From the NCBI GenBank assembly GCA_037975125.1, contig CM075852.1, positions 13,817,313-13,881,312 of the forward strand: DNA of 64,000 bases, given 5' to 3'. The DNA is from Latrodectus hesperus (Eukaryota; Arthropoda; Arachnida; Araneae; Theridiidae). The position numbers and the translations under genes are program-made. The notes beneath the pieces were generated by a model that saw only the letters and a list, made by a program, of their open reading frames with translations, was not told where the DNA came from and made no database searches. Positions 38,162-51,239 of the stretch are shown here, piece after piece. Positions within the stretch are counted from its first letter, which is position 1. Each line of letters starts with the position of its first letter.

Positions 38162-40160
38162 TATTTTAACTGGTAATAAAATGTTAAACTTTAATTAAAA
38201 TTATCTAAGAGGTAGAATTTGTGATTTATTTTACAATTTAAATTGTGTATATCATGTAATAAAAATTATATCTAATTCATTTTTCCACTTCATATTATAG
38301 ATTAACATAATGGAAACGTAAATAATAATTATTTCCTCAAGTATATTGAATAATTACTGCTAGCACTATTATTTTATTTCCCAATATGAAAAATGTGAAA
38401 TAAATAAATTCTCAAATATTTCATTTCTAAATTGTGTGATTATTAATTTAATATAATTATTCAGATGTAACAAAAATGTCTTAATAAATACAGAAAAACT
38501 TAATATACCATTAATCATATATGATTAAAAAACAATTAATTTGATTAATTAAACAGAGAATATTTTTAGAAATTGTCAAAGCTATTAAAAATTAGAACCA
38601 AATTAAATGCAGAATTATTTTTAAGATGAAAACATACAATTGTGGTTGATGGAAATAACTTTAATATTTCTTATCCATGCGAGAAGCATGCGTTTTAAAT
38701 TTAAAAAAATGTATTTCACTAACGATTGTTATTTGAAATAAATAAAATAAGACTCACCCTAGAATTTTTCGTCACTTTTAGATTTTCTTGAGGAACAACG
38801 GCCAGCCACTGCTTTAGCATTCTTCATACTTTTGGTTCTCCCTCGTTTGACACTCTCAATTGACAAGTGAACACTTAAACTGCATTTTTATAAAATTTCT
38901 TGAAATAATAGAATACTTTTAATGAATATTTTGAGACAAGGTTTATCTCACACACGTGCAAAATCAACTCCGTACAGAGACTGAAATGAGTCGTCGAGCA
39001 GGCGACAGGAAATGGAGGGAGAAATTTCAACTTTAGGGGGTCGTTGGTCAGCCTTATGTGGATGACTTATATTATATGCTACATATCATTTCTAAATTTG
39101 GATTACAGCGTTTGTAATTAATTTTAAACATAATTATAACGCTTATTTGAAAGTACTGTAAATAGGATGGATACCATTCTAAAGATGTGGTCACAACAAG
39201 AACGGGGGTGTTGGATCTATTCCACCTTTTAAAAGTGTCATGTGTAAATTAATAAAATCTTAACGTAGAGAAAAAAAAACATGTAGTATGTAATATTCGA
39301 TTCTTTTTTTCTGCATTTCTATAGATTATTTTTTTTATCTAAAATATGATACTTTTTCGAGTTTGGAAGACTATTATTTCTCCACCACTGTTGCGGATGT
39401 GTTTACGCTTTTTCCATTGCGCTAACAATCGTTTTTAGAAAAGTGTAGGATTTGAATGTGATTAAAAGGAATCCTTACTTTGATATTTAATAGCTTCGTA
39501 ATTAAAATGAATTTTTGAATGCCCGTTTGAATTACTTTGTAGATGTTATGCGTTAGATCTCATTTCATAGTGAAAAAAAGTATTTTGAGCAAAGGTAAGT
39601 ACTTAGTAAATACCATTAAGAATAACAGAAATTTTTTACCCAAAACTAGATACACTTTAACTGTGGAATTCACGAAACGCAGTATCTATCTCCCGTCATT
39701 CAATAGTGAGTGGAATCGCACATGGAACCTTCAATTCTGATGAACTTAGTTTTACCACTAGATCACGTTCGGACCTGATTCATTCTACTAAGCAATACTT
39801 AATACCATTCTATTATAACAATGTGTATCGATTATATTCGTGTGAGAAAAACATTAATAAATATACATATCATAATATATACTAAAAAATTGTTACGTTG
39901 TGTAAGTAATATCAGTAATTGTTTAATATTGTGACATAAGGATATGTTATGAAGTATAAAGGAAAGATTGGGTAGTTTTGAATATGAGATAGAACACAAA
40001 ACGGGTTAATTTGTATTTCGCTTCTTTCTCTGTTAACATGACAGCTCATTGTAGGTCAAAGCCTTCTTGTGATGAAGAATTTCTTAAAAAAAACTTGTAA
40101 CCTCAAAAGTATTTATATTCTTTTTTTTTAACACAAGTTTAAAGTTTTCTCAATTGAAAA
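38162..40160. other. AT-rich DNA with no recognised gene
   Basis: Nothing firm was recognised. Near 38760-38880 the - strand has a less AT-rich stretch ending in a good GTGAGT donor; it could be a 5' exon, perhaps of the P-like element, but no acceptor or partner was found. Confidence 0.45.
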
Positions 40161-40164
40161 CCAA

Positions 40165-40370
40165 TGCTGGAGAGGTTAGCGTCCCTAACTTTGAAGCAGA
40201 AAGTCCCTTATTCAAATCCTTTTTCGGACAAGGATGTTTCTTTTCCTTTTTGTGTTTGTCTTTATCCCTTCACTTTCGGAGCAAAGAGGGCGGACCCACT
40301 GGGTGCCCCACTGTATGAGATGCCATCCCCCCGCACATTATAGGGCTGAATAGGGCAAAGACTAAGAGCT
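40165..40370 (+). mobile_element. tRNA-headed SINE fragment
   Basis: A tRNA-like head reads GGAGAGGTTAGCGTCCC (box A-like) and TTATTCAAATCC (box B-like). It is followed by a non-tRNA body with GGGCGGACCCACTGGGTGCC. The strong rise in GC against the background supports an inserted element. Ends were not resolved. Confidence 0.6.
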
Positions 40371-40454
40371 GAAAACTTATCACAACTTATCTTCAGAGAT
40401 AAGTTATTGTAAGTTATGGGCACACATATTTATATATTGCAAGGAAGAAAATCC

Positions 40455-40560
40455 AGACGACCCTCAGCATTCGAAACTGATAACGCGCCGGCCTTTGGTT
40501 CAACTTTTCGTGAGTTTGATTCCCAGATGGGGCTTGGATATACGAAGAGTTTGGAACCAA
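40455..40560 (+). mobile_element. Second tRNA-like SINE head fragment
   Basis: The sequence ACTGATAACGCGCCGGCC followed by GTGAGTTTGATTCCCAG fits the second half of a box A region and a box B of a tRNA-derived head. It lies just downstream of another SINE fragment. No tail or target duplication was found. Confidence 0.5.
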
Positions 40561-41105
40561 TTTTAAGAGTAAGTGTCTGTCTAATAAGTTCTTATATGTA
40601 AAAATTGAACATTGAGCGACAAGGAAACTATACAAAAACCAATCAGCAAAACTTTGATAGTTGGGCTTACAGAAGGTTAGTACATTTATATTTCTGCTTG
40701 TGCTCAACAGTGTTTGAGGTATAACCTACAACATTTCAATCCAAAGACTATGCTGTGTGACGAATAGCCATAGTGAACTTGGATACATTCCTTTGAAACC
40801 GCCTGATAGATGATCTAGCTATTGAAAACTATTGTAAAACTTTTATGATATTCACACGATTTTGCTTTCGGAAACGAGTTTTCAGAGTAGTGGCTCGGAT
40901 TTACATGACGAAAGAGAGAGTCCTAGAAAACTTCCATGCATCAGGAATGCAAAAATTACAAACTCAATGTATTTCTCCCATTGTTACAAACTATCTGTAA
41001 TCGAATTTGGGAGCCGTCTTCTTTGGAAACTTGTTAGTGACACTAAGAAACATTAAAATTTGCATATTGAATAACCATATAATTATAAGCTGTTTTAATG
41101 TAACT

Positions 41106-41477
41106 CTATAGGGTATTCCTGGCCACCCACGCGACAAGCGGCCTCGCATTATCGACCAAGAACAATACACCCTGGCAATTAACTAGTGCTGGCTCCTTCT
41201 GTTGCACACGTTTCAATTGTAGTAAGTACAGGTCCGCAGTGACTATTTGAACTGTTGATAGCAGCTCATAGTGAATCACGTGACGACTAGTCCACCACAC
41301 ACCACCTTCATTACAAAGGGACAAATCTCTCGACTTGCATTTGTGAAACCAATGCATTTCCAAACGTTCATTTGCGGTACTATTTCCAAACGCTTGGTAT
41401 ATTTGGTGATTTAATCCAGCAGCTGATAAAAATTCGTAAAGCAAATAACACCAAACGTGCTCTTTCGATACGTCCAT
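41106..41477 (-). pseudogene. Mariner transposase relic with internal deletions
   Basis: The 123-residue open frame begins MDVSKEHVWCYLLYEF, the usual start of one mariner group, then HWFHKCKSRDLSL (normally RWFQKFRSGDFSL). It skips forward to GGVWWTSRHVIHYELL, where the first catalytic Asp (normally WWDxRG) reads Thr. It then has VDNARPLVA, keeping the second Asp. The N-terminal DNA-binding domain and the region between it and the catalytic core are shortened. It stops at ARNTL, before the third Asp, and is not functional. No terminal inverted repeats were recognised. Confidence 0.87.
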
Positions 41478-41819
41478 TTCTCCTCTCTTCTGTTCGAGTT
41501 ATGATTGTAGAACGTGCATGCTGGACCTGATTTTATAATGACTGATGTTCCTACTTTCGACTGATCGGTGTTTCTATCACGTCATACACTAATTTACATA
41601 TTTATTCTCACTTTATTCAATGGCAATGCGAAAACGGCAAGAACTTTCTTGCTTATCTTATACTAAGAGATATCTCCCTTATTTATGGCCTAAGTATGAG
41701 AAAATGCTTTTTAGAAAAAGAATATAATTCACATTAAAATGATTTCTCTATTCGTTTTTAATAATCATATGTGCAATTTTTGCTATGTATTTTTTACAAA
41801 TTGCAAAATATTTTTATTT

Positions 41820-42880
41820 TTATGATTGATCCATAAGCTCTCTCAGCACTATTATGCAAACTACACAGCCCAACAATGAAAATGAGCAGCAAGAAGGAGT
41901 TGCCAGAAAGTGACGAAACTCGGAAACACAGAGAGACAGTAATGAACGATAAGTGATCTGTATTTCAAAATCATATGTATAATACAGAGCGAGAAAAGAG
42001 TCAGGTTAGTAGATCACCATGGGCGGCGATACACGAAGCAACATGTATATATACAGAGTCAATGAGAGTACAGAAGGAGTCCCGAGGAATGGCTCTTTTT
42101 ACCTTTTTAACCATTTGCCAAAGTGAGCCTTCTGGATGAGTTAGTGGCAGGGTATGCAAATAGCGTCCAATCTAATTCCAAACGTGTTTGATTGGGGAGA
42201 GTTCTTGTGAGCACTGTGTCCAAGGAAGCAGCTGTACACCTTGCAAGGAATGTTGGTTGATGAGTGCAATGTGCTGTTATCCTGATGATAAAGGGCATTG
42301 GGCCCCCTGCAGAAAAGGAAGTATCAATGACAATAGCATGCCATCCACATTACATTGGGCCGTCATAGTATCGTGAATACGAACTAGAGATGAAGTGAAA
42401 ACGTACGCAATGGTGCCCCAAATATTGATACCATGTTGTCGCGTGGTGAGCCTTTCCACAATTGCTGCAGAATTGGACCTGCACTTATGTTGGCGCTACA
42501 CTAATATGCCATTATTCCAGACATTGGCGTCCATTCTGTGGAGACAATGGAACTCTTCTTGACGAACACCATGAGTGAAGGCCTTTAGCAACCAATCGAT
42601 GGCAAATGGATCTGTTCGATATGGGAGCACTGGGTGTCTTGCACATGCTGCAAAATTTCAGTAAACGTATTTTGCGGATTCACCACTGTCTCTTGTCGGA
42701 CGTATCGATAGACGGTGCTGACGTCACACTGGGTGCACTGGCATTCCGCAAACGTTCCAAAATCTCTCTATCTTCGTCACAGCCGGTGCACTGTGAACGC
42801 ATTCAGGTGTCTGTCGGCTGTAATTTGCCCTTCCTAGTCCGATCATCATTTCTTTTGTAAACTCGTCTGTCTGTAGGAAC
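41820..42880 (-). pseudogene. Tc1-like transposase relic
   Basis: Read on the - strand through several frameshifts, the segment shows an N-terminal-like part near 42830-42650, then near 42520 WTPMSGIMAY. From 42459 downward it reads INIWGTIAY and SSLVRIHDTMTAQ. At about 42300-42220 it shows PNALYHQDNSTLH (normally FQQDNARPH), and at 42190-42150 PIKHVWN (normally PIEHVWD). It ends near 42010 with VASCIAAHGDLLT. The catalytic Glu of PIEHVW reads Lys. Many stops make it inactive. Terminal repeats were not resolved. Confidence 0.78.
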
Positions 42881-43499
42881 TGATTCTATCGATGATGGCC
42901 TGGTATTCTCTGCAATTATACTTCTTCTTTGTGACAAGAAAAAAATTTCAATGATAATTTTCCAAGTCTCAATTACTGCGCGAATAATGCCAATTGTGCT
43001 GGTTTGGGATCTTTTACCTTATCCTACGTGCTCTGGAGAGTTGCACATTTCACATCATTTGTATAACTCGGTAAGGTGCATCTACTGTGAAATTGCCAAA
43101 TTTTCTGGCCGTTCTTTGGTGTTGTATTTTCAATGTCGGGCATTGTATATAAATATGCGTTTAATTAAAAACGCAATAAATTTTGTTCTTTTTGATTATT
43201 CAAGAATTGCTTCTAATTTTGGATTTCTAATACAATATCTTTTCTTAGAGGAAATATTCGTTGCATTTATGTTTTCTGTGTGCTCATTTGTCAGGTGAAG
43301 TGTTATGGAGTTTTTCATGTTTCTCTTGCATGCAACACGCTAATATATTTCATGATCTATGAAAACTCTTTTCAGAAGGGGGACACCTTGTGGATCATTT
43401 GACAAGCTTTTAAGCAACTTTCAGCATACATAGATAACTGTGCATGTAAGCACAGAGTAGTAGCTTAAGGTTAATGAATTTGGAATACTCACTTATCAA

Positions 43500-43715
43500 C
43501 TGGCGCCTCGTAATTAAGAAACACTGTGAAGTGACGAGGTCACACCTGAGACGGCACCCTCTTTTCCCATATACTCCACAGATTGACATAAACACGTCTC
43601 CAACTCCAGCAATTCAGTGATGGAGAATGTGGTCACTCTCCAAATTACAGCCAGAAGCCAACATTTTGCTGATTTTAACGAGAAGCGACGTGAAACTACT
43701 GATAAAACACTATAG
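43500..43715 (-). mobile_element. SINE body fragment
   Basis: It shares, with changes, GGCGCCTCGTAATTAAGAAA, GAAGTGACGAGGTCACACCT, GGCACCCTC and ACACGTCTCCAACTCCAGCA with the SINE at 30673-31071. It lacks the shared tail and has no clear ends. Confidence 0.72.
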
Positions 43716-46090
43716 GTTTCAGCAGTAAGCCAAACTAGCTGTTGACAATATGTAGGGTCAAATTTAGAGCATGCTGACACAAATGTGCACAAAGAAGTCA
43801 AATAAGGAACAACCACCTTTCGGTATTCAACAGCAGCTGGAATTGAAGTCATAATCTTGTGCTCCAAAAAGTCCTTTACTCCAAGGAATTTTAATTGTTC
43901 TTAGACCATGGCGAGCTCAATGGGGGCAGATTATGCATCCTTACTTTCCTGCATTCCATCTGCTGGAGGATGCTTCAGAAATGTCTAAGCTTCTTTTTCT
44001 TGTCACCTGTAAATGCGACACACTAACGTGTTTTAGAAATAAAAAGTCACCTTACAATAGTTCCAAATACTTAGACTATCCATCAAATATAATAATATTT
44101 TACTATGCTTTTAGAAAACTTGAAAAAGTAGGAAAACTTCTTGGCAATTTTCTTTGTATTATATTTTTCCATAACATTACATTCATCTATTTGTGATTCT
44201 AAAATATCTCTTTCACGACAAAAATGCAATGATTCAAACACATTTATTTCTCTTGCGTATCGCATAAAACGAGCGAAAACCTGTGCATTCATTAAAAGAT
44301 ACAAAGTCTTGCTACGAAAAATATTTTACTTGCATTGCTGGAAAGTACTCGGCTCCTTGGAGAATATCACTTGTTTTTCCCCCTATGAGAACCGAGTAGA
44401 AGAATGTCAAGTAATGTTTGTGAGCCTTTATCTTATGCTTTCCTCTGGGATTTGGAGCTTTTATTATCCTTTTATAAAAGTATCGTGTCCCAAATATACA
44501 TTAAAAATATTATATATTAGCTATGCCATATATTTTCTTTTCCATTAGATTTATTCCCAGAGGTTACTCCTACTTTATATTTATGATTTACTGTGGGGGT
44601 ATGCTTAAATTTTTATATCTTCTTTGTTGTTAATTTCAACTAAGATAACTTAATTCAAGAAGAAATATTTTCTCACTTCGAGTATCATTTTATCTCAAGA
44701 AATTTTATTTTAACAATAATGTTTTCAAAATTACTTATTTAATCATATGATTTAAAGTGATTTTAAGCGAAAGTATTGAAGTTACAGTATTAATTTGAAA
44801 TGGAATTACAAATAAATAATATTACATTTTTCAAGTGAAATTTTTTCTACCTATTTCAGTCGTTATACATGAATTTTAAAAGTAGACGGAAAAATCAGTT
44901 TTTTCCGAATGTCAATCTAAATATTAAAAATGTTTTTTGAGTTACTTATATCAGAATAATGAAACCGAAGGCAGTTCAAAAATTTAAATACTTCTCATTA
45001 TTCTTTTAAAAGCCGAGGTATCTAGGGTATACTATTTCACTTAAAAAATTTTTATTTATACTGAAAACTGTTTCTATGGGGTCTTTTTTATGAAATTGTT
45101 GGGTTCGCAGTAGAATGGAGTACCCCTTGGTTGGGTGAAAATTTTAACGATATATCTTGGCGATAAACTTTAATTTCTGGAAACCCTGAAAATTCTATCT
45201 TTGTACAGATTTTGTGTAGCAGCCATCTTGTTAGTCACATCTTGGCATAAGAAAATCGCCAAAGAACCAATGGGTACTCGATTGTAAACTTTAACCAATT
45301 TTTTTTGAGCTGTATTCGAAAACTTCTTTTGAATTGAAGTTTTTCAGATTATATAATAATAATAATAAAAAAAGGTTTGATTGGACATTTAATTATTCCA
45401 AATTTACTGTATATTGACGGATAGTGACAGAAATAATTATTACTAAAATTGGAAACTTGTTCCAAAAAATGAATGAGAAATAAATAAATAAATACAATTA
45501 TCTTCAGAAATATTGTCAAAGGTTAATTAAATAAAGTGTTCACAGTAATCCCGGAATAAATTTTGTCTTTAATTAAGGACTGGGCCATAAACTGCAAAAC
45601 AAGATAAAAAGGCCCAAATCTAAATAAGTAATTCCATAAAACAAAAAAAAATTAAAAGTATCATTTTTCTAAAAGAGTAGCCGAGAAGAAAAATATTTAT
45701 GAAAACAGTTTTTATTCAATGAGGGAAAATTTTGCCTCTCTTCTATACTTGAAATTTGAAATAAATAAAAAAGAGCAATATTATTGAACACAGGACATTT
45801 TTATTACTGAATTCAATAAAATACTAGTTGGATTAGTACATACCCCTATTTGGAAAATTAGGTTAGTTATTTGGATAGTTTGCCAAAATAATCAAACACA
45901 GAGGGTTACCAATACGATGAAAATTTTTAAAATAAAACATATAGGACAAAACTCAAGATACATAAACTATAGTCAGATTAAACAAATGCTCTATCCCACA
46001 TCTCCATAATACAAACACAGGTAGCAAAAGCTGATTAAAATGCTGAATATGTTGCATTACTGAAAGCACTGATTTTAAATAGTAGACAGG
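43716..46090. other. AT-rich DNA with no recognised gene
   Basis: Overlapping open frames on both strands at 44083-44548 show no recognisable domain. Their composition follows the background, and I do not call them genes. Confidence 0.5.
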
Positions 46091-46129
46091 TCATTATCAA
46101 CAGCATTATAATTGTCCGTTTCAAAAACA

Positions 46130-47315
46130 TGTTTTGATACTCTTAACAATCATGAAGATATACAGATTTTTTTAAAAATAATTATCTGGCCACATAAAGC
46201 AATAATGGAAATTTGCCGTCTTGGGGTTTTTCTCAAAATATTTATTTCTCGTAATAAAATAAATGATGATAGCTGTAAATTGTTACTAATTACTAAATCG
46301 AAAAACCGTTTCCCGATAGACAAGGAATTTCATAAGATATGGAGGAATTTTGAATTTCGTGCTCATGCCTCACGTCTCCTGTCACAAGGTGCAAAATGAA
46401 AAACATATTTTCCTCTTAAAATGTCCTAACGCAAAAAGCGTTAGCTTTAACTTGTCATTCTGTAGTATATTTCATAAATAATTGTAATATACTTTTGACA
46501 ATAATGAAGATATACAGAGATTTTTGAAATGTAATCAACTGATCACATTAAGTAGTAAATGATATTTGCCGTCTTGAAGTTTTTTCAAAATATACATGAT
46601 TCGTTATAAAATAATGCGTGCCACTGTACGTAAAATTTTATTAATTACTAAAAACGAGTAATCGTTTCCTTATAGACTAAGAGTTTCTTAAGATATGGAT
46701 CAATTTTGAAGTTCAAACTCGCGCGTAACATGCCCTGTCAGAAAAAATAGATTTTCCACACAAAACTTACTTTTTATAAGCACTCTCATTAGCTTAAGAA
46801 TGTCATTCAATACTAAATGAGTCCATTCGTTTTTGGATAGATTGGGAATTTCTCAAGATATTGAGGAATTAATATCAACGGAAATCAGAAGTCACTCATG
46901 GCCCTGCAATTCACAAAAACACATTTTTCTCATATGCTATATATTTTTTAATGAAATAAATAACTGCGTTACCTTTCCATTTGCATTCTTTATTCAATAC
47001 ACAGCAATCCATTTTAATATACACTTGACATTAACAAAGATATTCAGAGATTTTTGAAATGTAACCAACTGATCACAGAAAGTAGTCAATGAAATTTTCT
47101 GTCTTGGGGTTTCTCTTAAAATATATTTTTTTCGTAATAAAATAAATGATGTCACTATCGGTAAAATGTTATTCACTACTAAATCCAACCAACGGCTTCC
47201 CTTTAGACCAGAAATTTCTAAAGATATCCAGGAATTTTGAATTTCCTTCTCCCGTGTCACGTGTCTCCTCTCAAGATGACATATGAAAAAACACATTTTC
47301 TTCCTAAAAAGTGTT
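46130..47315. repeat. Diverged tandem array, unit about 355 bp, four copies (one partial)
   Basis: Copies begin near 46152, 46504 and 47036 with AAGATATWCAGAGATTTTT-like sequence. A third, partial copy is anchored at about 46811 by its inner block (TACTAAATGAG...CGTTT). Matching inner blocks (TACTAAATC... then CCGTTTCC) recur at about 46291, 46650, 46811 and 47174. The outer steps are about 355-363 bases. The short step between copies 2 and 3 indicates a deletion of roughly 190 bases. No coding content or retroelement motif was recognised. Confidence 0.85.
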
Positions 47316-47356
47316 TTTTATAATAAAATACGTACTATATTATTATTATAATTCAT

Positions 47357-47607
47357 TTCGATACTTTTTCCCTATCTACAAAAATAAAACTATAAATTAA
47401 ATGAATTTGAGTGATATTAATTTAAGAAAATATTATTAATTATGGAAAACCCATCAATTTTACTAATTCAGGCAAGAGCTCTTGCATTGGAAATTAAATA
47501 ATTACCATTTTAGAAATTTATTCGCTTATATCAATCATAACTAGTGTGTAAAATGTCATGAAAACAATAAAAAGTGAATTAAATGAACTAAAATAAATGT
47601 AAGTAGT
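47357..47607. repeat. 250-bp direct repeat, left copy
   Basis: It matches 49031-49280 at high identity, including CTATAAATTAAATGAATTTG and TTATTAATTATGGAAAACCC. The copies lie about 1674 bases apart in the same orientation. The ends do not carry the TG...CA of typical LTRs, and no gag or pol relic was found between them. Confidence 0.9.
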
Positions 47608-49030
47608 TATTTTATATTAAATATAAAATATTTGTCGAATTTATATTCATGTGTATATATAAAAAATATGAAATAATTATTGCATAATTTGAAAAACTAA
47701 TTAATTATTTGGTAGCCTATATTTAATTAAGAATTGAACTTTATTTTTGTAATTTCTATAATTATTTTCGATATTTTTATCAAATTAAGTGTTTTTGTGC
47801 TATCTGAATCTTGTTAGAATTAGTGCTGATTGAGAAAAGATAACTAAGTTTAAATATTCCATGTTTTCTGGCCGTATTTTTTTACTTATTACTTCATTCA
47901 GATGTTTCTGCATGAGCGAAAGCTCTTTGTTCTTATAACTTTAATTCTTAAAAAAATAATTTGTTTGAAATATATAATTCGCTGATTTTTTTTATATTTT
48001 AATGACACAATCAATCCTATATCTAATATACAGTTTTATGTTCAAAAGATAAATGTGAAGGATTAATTTTTTATTCAAACAAGAATAGTTAGGAAGTTTT
48101 GGCAACCATTTTGCAACATGAATTTCTGTAGTTAAGAATATTAAATTTAAAAACCTCTTTGTATTAAATATTGAGTGTTTTAAAGATAATTATGTGTCGA
48201 AAAAACATATTAATAATTTTTCAGTTTAATTAGTTTTAAATATAATTTTATAATAAAATAATTACTCAAATATATTTAATAATAAAATACTTTCTGCAAG
48301 TTTAAAGTTTAATTCTTTATCTAGAGTATGATTGTGATTTCAACTAATCACTATTACACTATTTGAAAAGAATATCTACTGAAGGGTATAAAACTATTTT
48401 TGACATAAAAATGTTTAATATTAAATTTATAAAAATTATAAAAATGTTTGATATTCAATATTTAAATATTAAATAAAATTTACTGTGTGTTGGCTAAAAA
48501 TAATTTACTGTTTAAAAAATGATTGAAACAAACTTTATTTGTTTTGAAGATATTATAAATTTCTATTATGGAATGTTTATTTTCCAAAATATTATTCTAA
48601 CGTCATATAAAAAAATTCTATGAAATATGTAAAAAAAATTAAATAAAAAGTTAAATGATTTTCAATTCCGAATAAAGATAGTGTCAGAAGTATCGTTATT
48701 TCATTTGTATATTTCTTCTTGTGAAAATTTGTAATCATCTGATATGTTAAAAACATATTGTTAGTTAATATTAATATATTAAAATAATGACTTTAGTGTA
48801 ACAATCAATATTTTTGGTATACTTTATTTTAAGGATTATGTTTTTTTTTCGAAAGAAATGATAATCAAAATATAAGTAAAATATTATGTCATTATTGGCT
48901 CAAAATCAAATGACCATCATGCTATATTGTACTTTAAAATGATACTTCTATTTTATGAGCAATATTTCAAATGCATTTTAAAAGAAATTAAAGTGATCAT
49001 ATACTAAAATGTGTAACATGCAGTAAAATT
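47608..49030. other. Spacer between the 250-bp direct repeats
   Basis: AT-rich with no recognised open frame or retroelement motif. Confidence 0.6.
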
Positions 49031-49280
49031 ATTCGTATGTTTTTCCCAATGTACAAAAATAAAACTATAAATTAAATGAATTTGAGTGATTATAATTTAA
49101 GAAAATATTATTAATTATGGAAAACCCATCAGTTTTACTAATTCAGGCAAAAGCTCTTACATTGGAAAATTAAATAACTACCATTTACGAAATTTATTAT
49201 TTTATTTCAATCGTAACTAGTTTGTAAAGTGTCATTAAAACAATAAAAACTGAATTAAAGGAACTAAAATAAATGTAAGA
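49031..49280. repeat. 250-bp direct repeat, right copy
   Basis: Partner of 47357-47607. Differences are single substitutions and short insertions or deletions. Confidence 0.9.
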
Positions 49281-49559
49281 GAATGAAAATGGACAAAAAT
49301 AAACTTGAGAAAGGAGGCAAGCGTTAGCAGAAACAACTTTAAGGAAAAATTTAAAGTATTTGTGCTGATAAAATCAGCTAACTAAATTATATTAAAGACT
49401 AAAATTAAGAAAAGAGCTTATATACATATTATACAAAATTACATTTCATTTGTAAAACTGTAAATATTAAATTTTAGATTTGAGTCTTGGATATAGTAAT
49501 AAATGATTTAGATATTTGGCATGAAAATCAGCCTCAGTTTTAGTTTTCAAATGAAAAGG

Positions 49560-50335
49560 CTTCAAGGAGTGGGGTTCGATTAAGACCCATTCATCAATCC
49601 ACCCATTTGGGGTAAAGAAAAAGGAAGCGGTTTCTACTGTGCAGAAATATACGTCGTGGTCGCTTTTGTGGGGTATAGCTGCGACGTACGGGATACGTCG
49701 CTGGCCGCTTTTAGTTGAAATGAACGCTTTTAGCTGGAAAGTTGTGACGGCTCTCTGCCGTCACTGGTCGCCAATTGATCAGCTTATTGCAACGTACCAG
49801 ATACCTCGTGGACGCTGGGGCTGTTAAAAGAGTGAAAGTGTACTAATACCTAATTTCGCCTTCTTTGCTTTGCCTTGCCTTCACTGAGTATTGTTGTCCT
49901 GAATGTACTAACTTCACGCCTTGGGTTCGTTTAAAAAAGAAATTCCTATTTATTTTGTAAAGTTTTGTGGCGAGACTTCTTTTTTTATGGGGTGCCTACT
50001 CAGTGCATTCGCTCCAGTGGCTCGGTAGCTGCTTTCCTTCAAGATCAACAAAGCATCACCTCGGGTAGCGAAATGAAGGCTGACAACATTCTTAGTCTCC
50101 ACTTTACTGTAGGCTGAGAACGTGTCTACGTTCTTTTGTGGCATCCAAAGTGTACTTTCGTTGTTGTGGCTTTCGTCGTTGTTCGTTGTTGTTGGATTTG
50201 GAGAGGAAGGGGCCATCTTTGTCACCTGATCGGGGTTTATAAATAAGAGGCACTTTGTGGTGGAGGAGTATTTCAAATTTGTAAAACTTAAAGTACAGTC
50301 CGGGTCTCACCTGAACTGCTATGTATGTATTCAAC
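49560..50335. other. GC-richer island of unknown nature, possibly an LTR-type fragment
   Basis: The base composition changes sharply from the AT-rich background at about 49560 and back at about 50335. Near 49650 and 49695 a short direct repeat (ATACGTCGTGGTCGCTTTT and ATACGTCGCTGGCCGCTTTT) is seen. At 49968 TGGCGAGAC resembles the TGGCGA start of some Ty3-type primer binding sites. GGGTTTATAAATAAG near 50229 looks like a TATA element. An open - strand frame (50276-49950, 108 residues) is Ser/Asn/Thr-rich with no recognised domain. I cannot decide between a solo LTR with leader, another repeat, or a small gene. Confidence 0.4.
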
Positions 50336-51239
50336 GCGTTAAAAATACTTTTTGAGTTGCAGAAACTATTTTTAATATTGTACTCGAAGTTTATTGTTAT
50401 AATTTTAAGCCTTTCCTTTTATGCGATCCCTATTAATCGCACAAAAATAGCTTTGAATGTACATCCATTACATAATGAATTTGAATGTATTTATACGAAT
50501 GATTCTCACCTATGGCGCGCTAATCTTTGGGATATTATAGGTGATGTGTCGAAATCATTCATCCCTATGGTTTTACCTTAGCCATGATTCTAAAAAGTTG
50601 TCAAAGCTGCAAGTTTGATGCCGTTTGTAAGTTAGAGTCTTTAAGAAAACTCTTTTTAGAATAAATTAACGAAATACTATTTGACTTATTATAAATTAAA
50701 GAGAAAAATCATTTGTTGAATGTTACGTTCATTAAAACCATCTCAGCTAAAACGATTGAGTTCGAAATTTCTTAATCCTCACAAATACTTAAGATTTATA
50801 AAAAATTGCACCTCATAGACTTATAGACATTTTCGCAAAATTTTCAATTCTTATAGTTTCAGAATGAAAATTTTGAAATGCGTAAAGCTTTTAGCATTAA
50901 AAATGCGACAAAAGTGTGTATATAATACATTTTATATACATTCATTTCAATATTTTATATTTCAATAAAATATGAAGGTAATAGTACATCGTGCGTATTA
51001 ATAAAATATTCTCATTATAACACAGCTATATTTGAAATATAATGGTATGTATTGGTTGGTTATTGACTTTGAAACTTTTAGCTGCTGTAATGGCTATCGT
51101 CTATAAATCCATAACCCAGAGATATTTTTATTTATTTTACAAAAGCCAAACATTAGCTCTTAAGCTACTAGTTCATTGGTTCGCCAATACTTCTTAACAA
51201 TGTTCTCATATTGAGAAAGTACAGTACAGTAATTTAAGT
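50336..51239. other. AT-rich DNA with no recognised gene
   Basis: No gene or repeat recognised. Confidence 0.5.

Noticed and set aside
38757..38880. Possible - strand 5' exon with a GTGAGT donor
   Set aside because: No clear open frame through the donor and no downstream acceptor that makes sense; could belong to the P-like relic but cannot be shown.
44083..44548. Overlapping open frames on both strands, up to 135 residues
   Set aside because: No domain, no splice or start context, and composition like the background.
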